DNA from: Methanobacteriota archaeon
GTDB taxonomy: Archaea; Thermoplasmatota; Poseidoniia; Poseidoniales; Thalassarchaeaceae
Length of the DNA stretch: 39,636 bases
Direction of reading: 5' to 3'
Assembly (NCBI GenBank): GCA_002708695.1
Contig: PAOZ01000028.1
Span: 1-39,636 of the forward strand
Below, in pieces: positions 8,862 to 17,101 of this stretch (within the stretch, counting starts at the first letter, position 1; the number at the start of each line of letters is the position of its first letter). Under the pieces are notes generated by a model. It was not told the DNA's origin, made no database searches, and worked only from the letters and a program-made list of their open reading frames with translations. The position numbers and the translations under genes were made by a program.

Positions 8862-9038
8862 ATGCCAGTTACAGCTGATATCGAGAACATGATTGCTATG
8901 TTGAATGACGCCCTTGGGGATGCGGCAAAGCACGACCGTGGAACAGATGCTGCGAGCCGAAGATTAAGGAAGTCACTTTCTGATTTAGCCAAGGAATGCA
9001 AGACTGTCCGCGCAAAGATTCAGAATGAGCGCAACTGA
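8862..9038 (+). CDS. Small histone H1-like (Hc1-type) DNA-binding protein
   Basis: This 58-residue frame is too short for the ORF track. It starts MPVTADIENMIAMLNDAL and continues with AASRRLRKSLSDLAK and KTVRAKIQ. The pattern of an acidic amphipathic helix, a basic AAxRxRKxLxxLxK helix and a final basic KxxRxxI helix closely matches the N-terminal domain of Hc1-type histone H1-like proteins, known from chlamydiae and many other bacteria, but the lysine-rich tail is missing. It probably binds DNA or condenses the nucleoid; this is inferred from the pattern. A candidate AAGGAG lies 17 bases upstream, and an AT-rich aaatatttag before it could be a promoter element. It reads divergently from aceE. 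Confidence 0.72.
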   Translation: MPVTADIENMIAMLNDALGDAAKHDRGTDAASRRLRKSLSDLAKECKTVRAKIQNERN

Positions 9039-9079
9039 GTTATCGACAAACCCAAGTCATCCAAACCTCTCGCTAGGGC

Positions 9080-9586
9080 ATGGGTGAAGGCAAGCGTCGT
9101 TTCAGATGGCTATCTTTTGGCAGCTATGCTTTGAAAGGTGCTAGGCGTCTCAAAGCGGCATCCACAAAGGAGCAACGTGCTGAAATTGTAAGAGTTGCCA
9201 AAGATCCAGAAGCATGGGGTCAATCTCTCACAGAAGGTTGGGACTTAGTCAAAGATGAGTCATTGGACTTGAAAGATGCATTTTTGACCGTTTACAAAAT
9301 ACAACTTGGAAGAAGAACATCGAAGAAAGAGCGCCGAAATGCAGTGAAAAAATTTGCATTAGCCGGGACCTTCATTCCCCCTTTGAGAGTTTTCAGCATT
9401 CCAGGGTCAGAGATGATTTTGGGTGTTGCAGCATTTGTAATGCCATTACGTATTATCCCCGATCGTTTCCTTCCATCCATTCTTCGTTCAACAAATGAGG
9501 AAGAGATACCAACGCCATCAAAGAAGAGATTAAAATGGTTCCAAAAAGAACGGAATGCAGTATTGGATAATGTTGATGAAAATTGA
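9080..9586 (+). CDS. Conserved-looking hypothetical protein, basic, with a hydrophobic C-terminal half
   Basis: 168 residues starting at ATG 9080. The first 100 residues are very basic and helical (SYALKGARRLKAA; GRRTSKKERRNAVKKFA). Residues ~105-140 form two hydrophobic stretches with prolines (LAGTFIPPLRVFSIPG and MILGVAAFVMPLRIIP). The pattern of a basic helical part followed by a proline-broken hydrophobic hairpin is faintly like the LETM1 membrane region, but the match is too weak to name. It lies 41 bases after the Hc1-like gene and its end overlaps a possible TTG start of the next gene, so the three probably form one transcript. Function unknown. Confidence 0.7.
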   Translation: MGEGKRRFRWLSFGSYALKGARRLKAASTKEQRAEIVRVAKDPEAWGQSLTEGWDLVKDESLDLKDAFLTVYKIQLGRRTSKKERRNAVKKFALAGTFIPPLRVFSIPGSEMILGVAAFVMPLRIIPDRFLPSILRSTNEEEIPTPSKKRLKWFQKERNAVLDNVDEN

Positions 9587-9594
9587 GGGATTTC

Positions 9595-10328
9595 ATGGGC
9601 CTATCAAATCAAAAGATAATGTGGATAGTTGCCACATTTTTCTTTGTTGTAAGTGCGTATATGGGTAATCTGAATATCAGGCGCAATCACTTCCTGATTT
9701 TGACTCCGTACAGGAATGGGATGGCGTTCTCCCAGAATATGAAGAAATGGGTGGACACCTTTCTGGTGAACGTGGAACGTGGGTAAAGTCATCATTCGCC
9801 TTGAATGAGGGCGTGATTGGTGATTTTATTTGTTATGGCGTATATTCTCCTTGGGATCAAACATTCAATCCGGAAACTGAAATTAAGAGAATCCTACCTC
9901 CTGGAAATCACCAAGAATCTTACAATATCTCAATCATTTGGGAAGATTCCGAAGATGATGAATACTATTATGTCTGGGACGAATGGATAGATATTCATCC
10001 TGATTTGAAATTCTATGGAATTAGTGATGATGGTCATGGTTGCGACCTTAGTAGAGCCCGAAATGCTTTCAGAGGGGGAAGTAACGATCAAATAACAGTC
10101 GGCGTAGAGGAAGACCCCATCTTTTTACGCGGACTGTTTCTCATATTAGAAGGCGAAAATGAAACAGAAGAATGGTACTTGGTTTCCGTGGGCCATGACG
10201 AAAATGGGGGTTTCAGTGTTGAACCATCTACTGATGATAACAAATGGAGTAGGGCGATTTGGTCCATTTTTTGGGGCCTAATTGGTATTTTCATTTTTCA
10301 TTCAAGTTTTTTGAAAGAAAATAGATAA
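9595..10328 (+). pseudogene. Membrane-anchored protein interrupted by an apparent one-base frameshift
   Basis: Two track ORFs (9583-9786 and 9747-10328) look like halves of one gene. The first frame, from ATG 9595, gives a membrane anchor, KIMWIVATFFFVVSAYMGN, then turns into unlikely sequence. The second frame is open from 9669, right after a stop, and reads SEYQAQSLPDFDSVQEWDG with no start codon until 9747. Adding one T near 9669/9670 joins them smoothly as YMGNSEYQAQ. The joined product would be about 244 residues: N-terminal membrane segment, an acidic exterior domain (EDSEDDEYYYVWDEWIDIHPD), and a second membrane segment near the C-terminus (IFWGLIGIFIFHSSFL). No family recognised. The break could be a real mutation, population variation or an assembly error. 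Confidence 0.72.
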
Positions 10329-10360
10329 TCAATCTTAGATTATTGGAATTTTGAAAATTT

Positions 10361-11941
10361 TTATTCAGAATTGATATCTCGATTGGTGTAAATTTTCCAT
10401 TCTCCTCCACCATTCATGAAATCAGCTTGCCCAGTAATATACCTCCATTCTTCAGGTGCATTTTCCCACTCAATTCCAGGAGCTAGAACTATCCATTGAA
10501 TTTGAGACAAGTTTCCACGATTATCCCATTGTTCTTCAGAGAATAATTCGATTTCCCATTGAGAATTTGGATCTCGCCAATGACCTGTAATCTCTCTCGT
10601 ATTTTCATCATTAATTTCTGTATAAAATGTGTAAAGGTAATGCATTCCTAAGGTGGCATCATGAACAAACAAGAAATCATCCCCATCTTCCATATTTTCT
10701 GACAAAATTTCTGCAGCATCATCAGTCCACATGGTTTGTCCATGAATTGCTGTAAGTAATGATAATGGAATAACTAAACAAATTCCGACAAACATTGCTT
10801 TTGATTTTTCTTTTGCAATTAATGGCGTTAAAGCGCTAGAATCAATTTGTTGAATTCTAAACATTAGAAAGAACATTGGAACCATCAGCATTGAGATATA
10901 TCTGCCATTATTCCCCATTGTCCACATCATCCATGGCCAATCAGCATCCCATAATTTGGATTCGTATGTCCATAGAGCAGCAATATAGAATGTTATGGCA
11001 GTCGTTAAGACTGAAATTAATCCCACAATTCCTGCAATTTCATGACTTTCTATCGTCCACATTTTTCGAAAATTATTTCCAATAATAGGCCATAATATCA
11101 TTCCAAATAATCCATAAATCAAAATTACATCTATTGAGGCAACCAAAAAAGCACTTGAAAAACGTAGACTATCTGTTTTCATTGTAGAGAACGTGCCCGA
11201 ATCCGACAACATTCCTAGAAGTAATAATCCAACTAATGTCCCTCCCGTTCCAATTTTTATGGCAAATGATGGAGATTGAGTAAAACAATGCCATTTTTCT
11301 CGATTATCTGCGGAATGCCATAGTAGCATAAGGAACATTACAATTACACAATACCATGGATTAATTCCTTTAACAAATAGAATCAATCCCATTGATAATC
11401 CAGAAATTGTTGCTGAAGTGAAAATTCCAGTCCATGATTGCCACTTTTCCTGAATCATCATTCCAAGAATTATTCCAATTGTGAAAATTGCAACAATTGT
11501 TTCAGGAAATGCTCTCCCTGTAGCGAAAATAAATGTTGGATGTATTGCAACAATTGCTGCAATTGAAATTCCGTGTTCCAATGAACCGTTAATTTTGAAG
11601 ATTGAAATGGTGAGGAAAATAAGTAAACACATTAGAGAAAAGCCAAGAAAGTGCACTCCATTTTCCGAATTAGGAAGAAAGTGATACCATCCGATTTCAA
11701 CAGACGGAGAATATTCTGGATTACTTGCCATTGGATCTAATGGCCTAGTATGTCCCCAAGGAAGAGTGGCTTCGTCTGATTCGGTCACAGAACTATCTCT
11801 TGCCATGTGTACATGAGTATCTAAACCCAAATCGCTGGTGAAGGATACAATGATGTTAAGCAATAGCCCAAATGCCAGTAAAAGGACCCAATTCCTCTTT
11901 CCCAATGATTGCTCATCAGTAAGAGACATTGTATCCCCCAT
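10361..11941 (-). CDS. Polytopic membrane protein, possibly a GT-C-fold glycosyltransferase
   Basis: About 526 residues. The track's TTG start at 11980 lies next to the FEN-1 stop, but ATG at 11941 (MGDTMSLTDEQ) or 11929 is more likely. After a cytoplasmic start there is a first membrane segment (WVLLLAFGLLLNIIVSF), then an extracytoplasmic loop with LDTHVHMAR, where GT-C enzymes keep acidic catalytic residues. About ten further membrane segments follow, one containing TGRAFPETI. The last ~110 residues form a soluble outer domain with several tryptophans. This layout resembles lipid-linked-sugar mannosyltransferases of the PMT/ArnT clan, but no decisive motif is visible. It follows FEN-1 on the same strand and converges on the plus-strand gene that ends at 10328. 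Confidence 0.65.
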   Translation of the reverse strand: MGDTMSLTDEQSLGKRNWVLLLAFGLLLNIIVSFTSDLGLDTHVHMARDSSVTESDEATLPWGHTRPLDPMASNPEYSPSVEIGWYHFLPNSENGVHFLGFSLMCLLIFLTISIFKINGSLEHGISIAAIVAIHPTFIFATGRAFPETIVAIFTIGIILGMMIQEKWQSWTGIFTSATISGLSMGLILFVKGINPWYCVIVMFLMLLWHSADNREKWHCFTQSPSFAIKIGTGGTLVGLLLLGMLSDSGTFSTMKTDSLRFSSAFLVASIDVILIYGLFGMILWPIIGNNFRKMWTIESHEIAGIVGLISVLTTAITFYIAALWTYESKLWDADWPWMMWTMGNNGRYISMLMVPMFFLMFRIQQIDSSALTPLIAKEKSKAMFVGICLVIPLSLLTAIHGQTMWTDDAAEILSENMEDGDDFLFVHDATLGMHYLYTFYTEINDENTREITGHWRDPNSQWEIELFSEEQWDNRGNLSQIQWIVLAPGIEWENAPEEWRYITGQADFMNGGGEWKIYTNRDINSE

Positions 11942-11980
11942 AGAAGTTGAGATGCAATCGATGGGATGAGTCTTATCCAA

Positions 11981-12994
11981 TTAGAAGTCAAATAGTGTAG
12001 GCTTTGATTCAGATCTCAATTTTCCAACAGAAGCTAATCTATCTAGTGCACGCATCGTTCTATTTTCCGAAAATCCTCTTTCGTTTTGTACAAATTCTCG
12101 AATCCGTTCTTCAATTGCACGACTCGGTTTAGGCAAATCCATTCCTTCATTGATAGGATGATTCAGGAAAAGATTGCGAATTTCTTCGATATTATGGGGG
12201 ACTTCAATTCCCTTGATATCTGCTACGGCTTCAAGTGTTCCATGTGCTTTGATTAACTTCAATCCTGTTTTTGGACCCACACCTTTGAAACCAGGGTGAA
12301 AATCGGTACCAATCATGATACCAAGATCTACTAATTGTTCGTGGGTAATATCATTTTCATCTAGTAAATCTTTGAGTACAATTCGTTCTGCAGTTAATGT
12401 CCTCCCAAATTTTTTGGTTCCATGAGACATTAAATTACGAATCATGATCGGTGCTCCATATAGTAAGGCATCCCAATCTTGTGTAGCAACAGCGTGCAAT
12501 TCTCCATTTCTTGCTCTTACTGCTGCTGCTCCTTCTGCTTCCATTGGAGCTTCAATCCATGATACTCCCAGAACATCAAACAAATCTTTGGTTTCTTGAA
12601 CCATCTCTGGAGTATATTCTGCAATCTGGGGACCAATTTTTTTCGCTGCTTTCAAGTCTCCCGATTCTATTGCCTCATTCCATTTCTTTTTTGCACTATC
12701 CTTTCTTGCTCTTCGATCGTTTAGAGTATCTCGTTTCAAATCTGGAGGCTTTCCATCGAAAACAAAAACAGGTTCAATTCCTGATGCAATCAAAATAGTG
12801 GCTCTATCTAAGAATCCCATTAAATGTGCCACTGGTCTTGATTTTGAATCAGACAAAGGCTGCCCATCGGCTCCTGTCATTGCTGTAATGAATTGATAAG
12901 CAGATAGGAATACATCAATAGCTATTTTTTCCCCTGCTAAATCTGATAGATCAATTGATTCTGCCTTTGCTAAATCCCTTAGGTTACAACCCAT
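11981..12994 (-). CDS. fen: Flap endonuclease 1 (FEN-1/XPG family)
   Basis: A 337-residue archaeal FEN-1, the normal length. The N-nuclease block runs from MGCNLRDLAKAESIDLSDL through the metal-binding AIDVFLSAYQF and VFVFDGKPPDLKRDTL. The I-nuclease block holds EAPMEAEGAAA and ATQDWDALLYG, and the helix-two-turn-helix is seen at IGTDFHPGFKGVGPKTGLKLI. The C-terminus KPTLFDF looks like a shortened PCNA-interacting peptide, which normally ends LxxFF. The enzyme cuts 5' flaps during Okazaki fragment maturation and repair. An AGGTGGGA sequence sits before the ATG. The secreted-protein gene lies 9 bp upstream, and the next gene starts at or just past its stop. Confidence 0.96.
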   Translation of the reverse strand: MGCNLRDLAKAESIDLSDLAGEKIAIDVFLSAYQFITAMTGADGQPLSDSKSRPVAHLMGFLDRATILIASGIEPVFVFDGKPPDLKRDTLNDRRARKDSAKKKWNEAIESGDLKAAKKIGPQIAEYTPEMVQETKDLFDVLGVSWIEAPMEAEGAAAVRARNGELHAVATQDWDALLYGAPIMIRNLMSHGTKKFGRTLTAERIVLKDLLDENDITHEQLVDLGIMIGTDFHPGFKGVGPKTGLKLIKAHGTLEAVADIKGIEVPHNIEEIRNLFLNHPINEGMDLPKPSRAIEERIREFVQNERGFSENRTMRALDRLASVGKLRSESKPTLFDF

Positions 12995-13003
12995 GGTCCC
13001 ACC

Positions 13004-14602
13004 TTAGATGTCTAAATCATCGATGAAATCATCATCTTCAAAATCATAATCATCATCTTCATTTTCTGAATTACTTCGGGAACCAACAATAGTCCAGACT
13101 CCAAACCCTAAACATCCGATTGCAGGAAAAAGTCCGGCTAAAGAGTACATTCTCCATGTTTGTGGTGTACCCATTGGTTCAGTATCTGTCCAAAGTACTG
13201 CATTTCTTGGTGAGCCATCTGTTAATGTCACATTCTGATTGTTGATTGGACGTACATTTTCCCCATCTTGTCCAAGTACAACTTTTAGTACAACACCTCC
13301 ACTTTTTGTTAAATCATATTCTGCACATGCACTTGTTTGCCCATCTTCATCAGTATCATTTTCATTTGAATTTTCAGTACAATCTAAATCATCAGTATAT
13401 TGGATGATTGAAGAGAAATAAAGTTGAATTGCTTCTCTGCCTGCTATTGTAGTAATTTCTGAATTTCCTAATAATTCGTTATGTTCTTCATGACCTAATC
13501 CCCAAAGAACTGCAGAACGTCCATTGTGCTTAATGGATTTTGAATAAACTTGATTTCCATTGAAAGGAACCCAGATTTCAAATTCATCTCCTTCAGAGAA
13601 ATCAGTCAAGAAACTACCAGAACTAGCTTCTAATGATGCAAATTGATCAACGGTGTACATATTTGGTTGCATATCTACATCTGAATGATGTGCGATATCC
13701 ATGTATGATACAATTGGTGCCGCAACTATTGGTCCAATTAGAGATAAACAAGTGAGAACAGCAGCACCAGTCATGGCTGGCATTCCAGGGGTGAAAACCA
13801 CTCCACATATCGCACCAGCTAGAAGTATAATCCCCAATAGTATGGGAATTAAAATCCCAACTTTTTCAGTAGTAGATGATTGGAAACCCAATCCTACATC
13901 TGCGTATGGAGTCTTCCACGTACTTCCTTCTTCCAGTAGGACGTCTCCAATATCAGAAGTTTCAGGCGGAATTACGGGAACATCCATCTGGAAATCATTT
14001 TGACCAAGATAAAGAGTGTAGCCATCTCCTGTTCCACTAGGTTTAGTAAATTGAATTCTTAATCCAAGGGTTTCATCCGCCTTTATTTCCTTGATGTTAT
14101 GGAAAAATTCGAAGACATATGTATCCCCTCCTTCGTTTTCTGGAGATATAGTTAGTGATGTGATATCTACTCCTCCTTTTCTGAGAAATATAGTTACATC
14201 TGTATTACAACTTCCAGTTTGACAGAAAATATTCAATCTGAAATTACCAGTAATGGTTTGCTCCGAATCAATTTCTGTAGCATTATCACTTGCAACTTGT
14301 CCATCAAAAGTAAATTCTCTTGTTCCTCCACCATTATTCGGGTCACCTGGAACGAATGCATTCGTTTCTCCAATACTATCGTCGCTGTTTGGATCAGTGG
14401 CTTGTGCATGATTCCACATTGGCCATGTTGCATATCCACCTTCTCCGGATTCTCCGTAGAAATACAATCGATCTCTTTCGTGTGACAGAACCTTTGGGTT
14501 ATCCGATTGAGCTGTTGCAACTGAGAGTAAAATAGTACCAAAAAATAGGAATGTAATCACTAATGCGACCCGAGCAGAAGTACTTCGACCTGCCCCGCTC
14601 AT
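13004..14602 (-). CDS. Secreted/membrane protein with acidic C-terminal tail
   Basis: The track frame begins at 14695, but ATG 14602 is the better start because GGAGGGTG lies just before it and a signal peptide follows immediately (RVALVITFLFFGTILLSVATAQS). The ~532-residue product then has a beta-rich outer domain (PPC-like, ITGNFRLNIFCQTGSC) to about residue 225. Two membrane segments follow (VGILIPILLGIILLAGAIC and VLTCLSLIGPIVAAPIVSYM), then a second outer domain. The last membrane segment (LAGLFPAIGCLGFGVWTIV) leads into a cytoplasmic tail ending EDDDFIDDLDI. No catalytic motif is seen and the function is unknown. It is transcribed divergently from the TrmG10-like gene across only ~70 bp and leads into FEN-1 9 bp downstream. 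Confidence 0.8.
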   Translation of the reverse strand: MSGAGRSTSARVALVITFLFFGTILLSVATAQSDNPKVLSHERDRLYFYGESGEGGYATWPMWNHAQATDPNSDDSIGETNAFVPGDPNNGGGTREFTFDGQVASDNATEIDSEQTITGNFRLNIFCQTGSCNTDVTIFLRKGGVDITSLTISPENEGGDTYVFEFFHNIKEIKADETLGLRIQFTKPSGTGDGYTLYLGQNDFQMDVPVIPPETSDIGDVLLEEGSTWKTPYADVGLGFQSSTTEKVGILIPILLGIILLAGAICGVVFTPGMPAMTGAAVLTCLSLIGPIVAAPIVSYMDIAHHSDVDMQPNMYTVDQFASLEASSGSFLTDFSEGDEFEIWVPFNGNQVYSKSIKHNGRSAVLWGLGHEEHNELLGNSEITTIAGREAIQLYFSSIIQYTDDLDCTENSNENDTDEDGQTSACAEYDLTKSGGVVLKVVLGQDGENVRPINNQNVTLTDGSPRNAVLWTDTEPMGTPQTWRMYSLAGLFPAIGCLGFGVWTIVGSRSNSENEDDDYDFEDDDFIDDLDI

Positions 14603-14603
14603 G

Positions 14604-14611
14604 CACCCTCC
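14604..14611 (-). promoter_or_regulatory. Shine-Dalgarno site deciding the start at 14602
   Basis: On the minus strand the sequence reads GGAGGGTGC directly before ATG. This supports the internal ATG at 14602 rather than the longer frame starting at 14695, whose extra residues have no signal character and would overlap the divergent neighbour's start. Confidence 0.65.
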
Positions 14612-14672
14612 ACCCCCTTGGGTGTTATAGGATTGAAGGCCAATAGCGCCTCGCAGAGGAAGAGGGGATCTC

Positions 14673-15785
14673 ATGGTTGCGGCTTGGATTGGCAATGGAT
14701 GGCATCCTGCCTTGTTTAGGTCGGAGGCTCATGCTTTAGGAAAATTACGTCAAATACTTCATCCGCGTGTAGTGATTATAGAGGAAAACAATTCGATAGA
14801 AAATTCAGCATACATCGATTATTCTTTGTTTCCTTTTGATTATTGTTTAGATGAACCCAATGCTGAAATTATTGCCTCATGGTTCACAAAAATTCAGCCA
14901 TTAACAAGTCAATCAATTGCAGTGAGAGCATCCAAGATGGGTAATATGGGAGGGATTAGTATAACAAAAATTCAATCAGAAATTGGTGCTATATTGCATG
15001 ATAAGGGATGGACAGTAAACCTTGAAAATCCTGATATTGAAATTATGTTGTATTATTGTGGTAGTCCTGAGAAACCACTTCCTTCAGATCCTTGTGAGTT
15101 GGATACACCATTTTTTGTTTGGGGAATTCTAGATTCTACAGGCCCAGGCGGTCATTCATTTCAGAATCGTTCGCCTACTGAACGTCCCTTCTTCAAACCA
15201 GTCAGTCTTGACCCTAGATTAGCTCGTGCAATGGTGAATTTGTGTTACACTGATGGGAATCCGCCAAATTTCATTATTGACCCTTTTTGTGGAACTGGAG
15301 GTATTGCAATTGAATCATCAATGTTAGGTATCTCAGTTTTTGCAAGCGATTTAGATGATGAAATGGTTCAGGGTACAATTCAAAATCTCAATCAAATCGA
15401 ATTTGAAGGTGAATTATTTGTACAATCATGTAATGCAGTTGAAATTTTTGATAAATTAGGCCAAATTGAGGGGGCAGCCCATGCATTTGATCCACCGTAT
15501 GGTAGAAATTCATGGATTAGTGGAGAAGGATTTCAAATTCTAAAAAAGACTATTTTTTCTCTTTCTAAGGTCTCTAGAGGACCGATGGTAATGTTACTTC
15601 CCATTGATCCTGATGATGTTAGGTCTCCTACGCATTCATCGGCTGAAGATTTTTGTCCATTCGGTGTTCGTCCTGAAGAATTTTTAGATATATTATCACA
15701 AATTGATTACAAGATTTCAATGATTCATCCTATCTGGGTACATCGAAGTCTTGCTAGGGCATTGGTAAGAATAGACCCAAAATAA
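14673..15785 (+). CDS. tRNA guanine-N2 methyltransferase, TrmG10/Trm11-like
   Basis: 370 residues with the two-part layout of archaeal TrmG10. The N-terminal THUMP-like RNA-binding half runs to ~residue 160. The family linker RPFFKPVSLDPRLARAMVNL precedes a Rossmann methylase domain. The S-adenosylmethionine loop is DPFCGTGGIAIES near 204-215, the acidic ribose-binding strand is FASDLDDEM, and the N2-guanine catalytic motif is DPPYGR near 273. Such enzymes put one or two methyl groups on G10 of tRNA. The start is the ATG at 14673, divergent from the secreted-protein gene. A tRNA-Arg gene lies on the opposite strand immediately after its stop. Confidence 0.9.
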   Translation: MVAAWIGNGWHPALFRSEAHALGKLRQILHPRVVIIEENNSIENSAYIDYSLFPFDYCLDEPNAEIIASWFTKIQPLTSQSIAVRASKMGNMGGISITKIQSEIGAILHDKGWTVNLENPDIEIMLYYCGSPEKPLPSDPCELDTPFFVWGILDSTGPGGHSFQNRSPTERPFFKPVSLDPRLARAMVNLCYTDGNPPNFIIDPFCGTGGIAIESSMLGISVFASDLDDEMVQGTIQNLNQIEFEGELFVQSCNAVEIFDKLGQIEGAAHAFDPPYGRNSWISGEGFQILKKTIFSLSKVSRGPMVMLLPIDPDDVRSPTHSSAEDFCPFGVRPEEFLDILSQIDYKISMIHPIWVHRSLARALVRIDPK

Positions 15786-15786
15786 T

Positions 15787-15863
15787 TGGCGGGCGATGCA
15801 GGATTCGAACCCACGTCTCCGGCTCCGAAGGCCGGAAGGATATCCAGACTACCCTAATCGCCC
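15787..15863 (-). tRNA. tRNA-Arg (anticodon TCG), 3' CCA encoded
   Basis: Read on the minus strand, the acceptor arms GGGCGAT and ATCGCCC pair fully. The D-loop shows AGTCTGGATA, the anticodon hairpin is CCGGC-CTTCGGA-GCCGG, and the T-arm is GTGGG-TTCGAAT-CCTGC. The seven-base anticodon loop places TCG at 34-36, which reads CGA (arginine). The discriminator G is followed by CCA in the genome. Without CCA the gene is 15790-15863. One extra base around position 26 makes the D-stem numbering slightly uncertain. Confidence 0.92.
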
Positions 15864-15888
15864 AAACATGCCACTTATGCAACACCTT

Positions 15889-17001
15889 TCAAACCGACGG
15901 ATAAGGCCAAGTTTGACAAGGTAATTCTATTCCATTTCTGGTGAAGACACTTATTTTATCTCCCTCACTCATAAATTGGTCCATCAAAATTAAATTGTTC
16001 ATGTTTAATAGTTCATCAGTTAATTTCATTTCAGGCCCCTCGCCCAAATCAATTTTTGATCGAATATGGACAATTCGATCTACAATTTTATTTTCAAGGA
16101 AAGAAAGCCAAACAGAAGGACCCCCTTCTACAAGAAGTTCTTGAATCCCTCTATCACCCAGAAGATCTAACAAATCATTAGGATTTCTTTGTTCAGTTAC
16201 CGAAGGCATAGAAATTGATTCAATTCCTTGAATCGAAATTTCATTTAGATTTCCGTGAATTTTTATTGTGCTAGCTTCATTATTCCAAACTTTTGCATCA
16301 TTACCGATTTTTCCCTTTGTATCCAGAATTATTCGAATAGGATGTGTTGTCCCATTAATGTCTACATTTCTAATCGTTAGTGAAGGATTATCACGAATTA
16401 CTGTGTTAGAACCAACCAATATTGCATCAACTTGACGTCTAAGTGCATGTGCGTACTGCAATGAACTATTACTGGTAAATCGTTTCGAAATTGAATCATT
16501 GTTGTCTACCTTGTCATTTGTATCTACAGCCATTTTGAGGGTAACCAAAGGCCTTCGAATTTGGCACCAATTTAGGAAAGATTGCATTTGACGAATAGCA
16601 TTATTTTCTAGAATTCCTATTTCCACATCAATTCCTGCCGCTATTAGTGCATCAATACCTTTGCCTCGAACATTTGGATTTGGATCTCTAGATGCAATCA
16701 CTACTTTCGAAACACCTGCCCAGAGTAGGGCTTGAGTGCATGGAGGAGTTCTTCCAAAATGATTGCAAGGTTCTAACGTAACATAAGCTATGCTACCTTC
16801 TGTATTTTCTCCTCTGATTTCGGCATCAGCAATAGCAGCCTGCTCAGCATGTAAGTCACCTATTCGATTATGCCACCCTTCTGCAATAATCCGGTTTTCT
16901 TGAACAAGAACACAACCTACCGGAGGATTTGGAGAAACACGGCCAATTCCTTCCTCAGCAATGTCCAATGCACGTTGCATAAATCGGACATGATCTTCCA
17001 T
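15889..17001 (-). CDS. ribD: Bifunctional riboflavin biosynthesis protein RibD (deaminase/reductase)
   Basis: 370 residues, the standard length of the fused enzyme. The N-terminal cytidine-deaminase-like domain has the zinc site HAEQAAIADAE near 53 and PCNHFGRTPPC near 76-86, plus the typical opening HVRFMQRALDIA and VSPNPPVGCVLV. The C-terminal reductase domain starts near 150 (RPLVTLKMAVDTN), with the NADPH-binding ILVGSNTVIRDNPSLT and ELLVEGGPSVWLSFL. It deaminates the pyrimidine intermediate of the riboflavin pathway and reduces its ribose. The fused form is bacterial; archaea usually carry a separate reductase and a different deaminase, so transfer is likely. No other rib genes are nearby. 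tRNA-Arg lies 25 bp downstream on the same strand. Confidence 0.95.
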   Translation of the reverse strand: MEDHVRFMQRALDIAEEGIGRVSPNPPVGCVLVQENRIIAEGWHNRIGDLHAEQAAIADAEIRGENTEGSIAYVTLEPCNHFGRTPPCTQALLWAGVSKVVIASRDPNPNVRGKGIDALIAAGIDVEIGILENNAIRQMQSFLNWCQIRRPLVTLKMAVDTNDKVDNNDSISKRFTSNSSLQYAHALRRQVDAILVGSNTVIRDNPSLTIRNVDINGTTHPIRIILDTKGKIGNDAKVWNNEASTIKIHGNLNEISIQGIESISMPSVTEQRNPNDLLDLLGDRGIQELLVEGGPSVWLSFLENKIVDRIVHIRSKIDLGEGPEMKLTDELLNMNNLILMDQFMSEGDKISVFTRNGIELPCQTWPYPSV

Positions 17002-17101
17002 TTGAACACCTCTGGCTGGCCCTTTTCTTATTCCTTCGGAGGGGTTACAGATACCCGTGATTTTCGGTATAATTCAAGGGTCGACGGGTTATACATGGCT
17101 C

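Noticed and set aside
9080-9586. LETM1-like annotation
   Set aside because: Only the broken hydrophobic hairpin is vaguely similar; the core LETM1 motifs cannot be seen.
9660-9680. Programmed ribosomal frameshift at the split membrane protein
   Set aside because: No slippery heptamer or downstream pseudoknot was seen; mutation or assembly error is simpler.
12511-12798. Leucine-rich plus-strand ORF (95 residues)
   Set aside because: Antisense shadow of FEN-1; the leucine run comes from repeated Ala/Glu codons on the coding strand.
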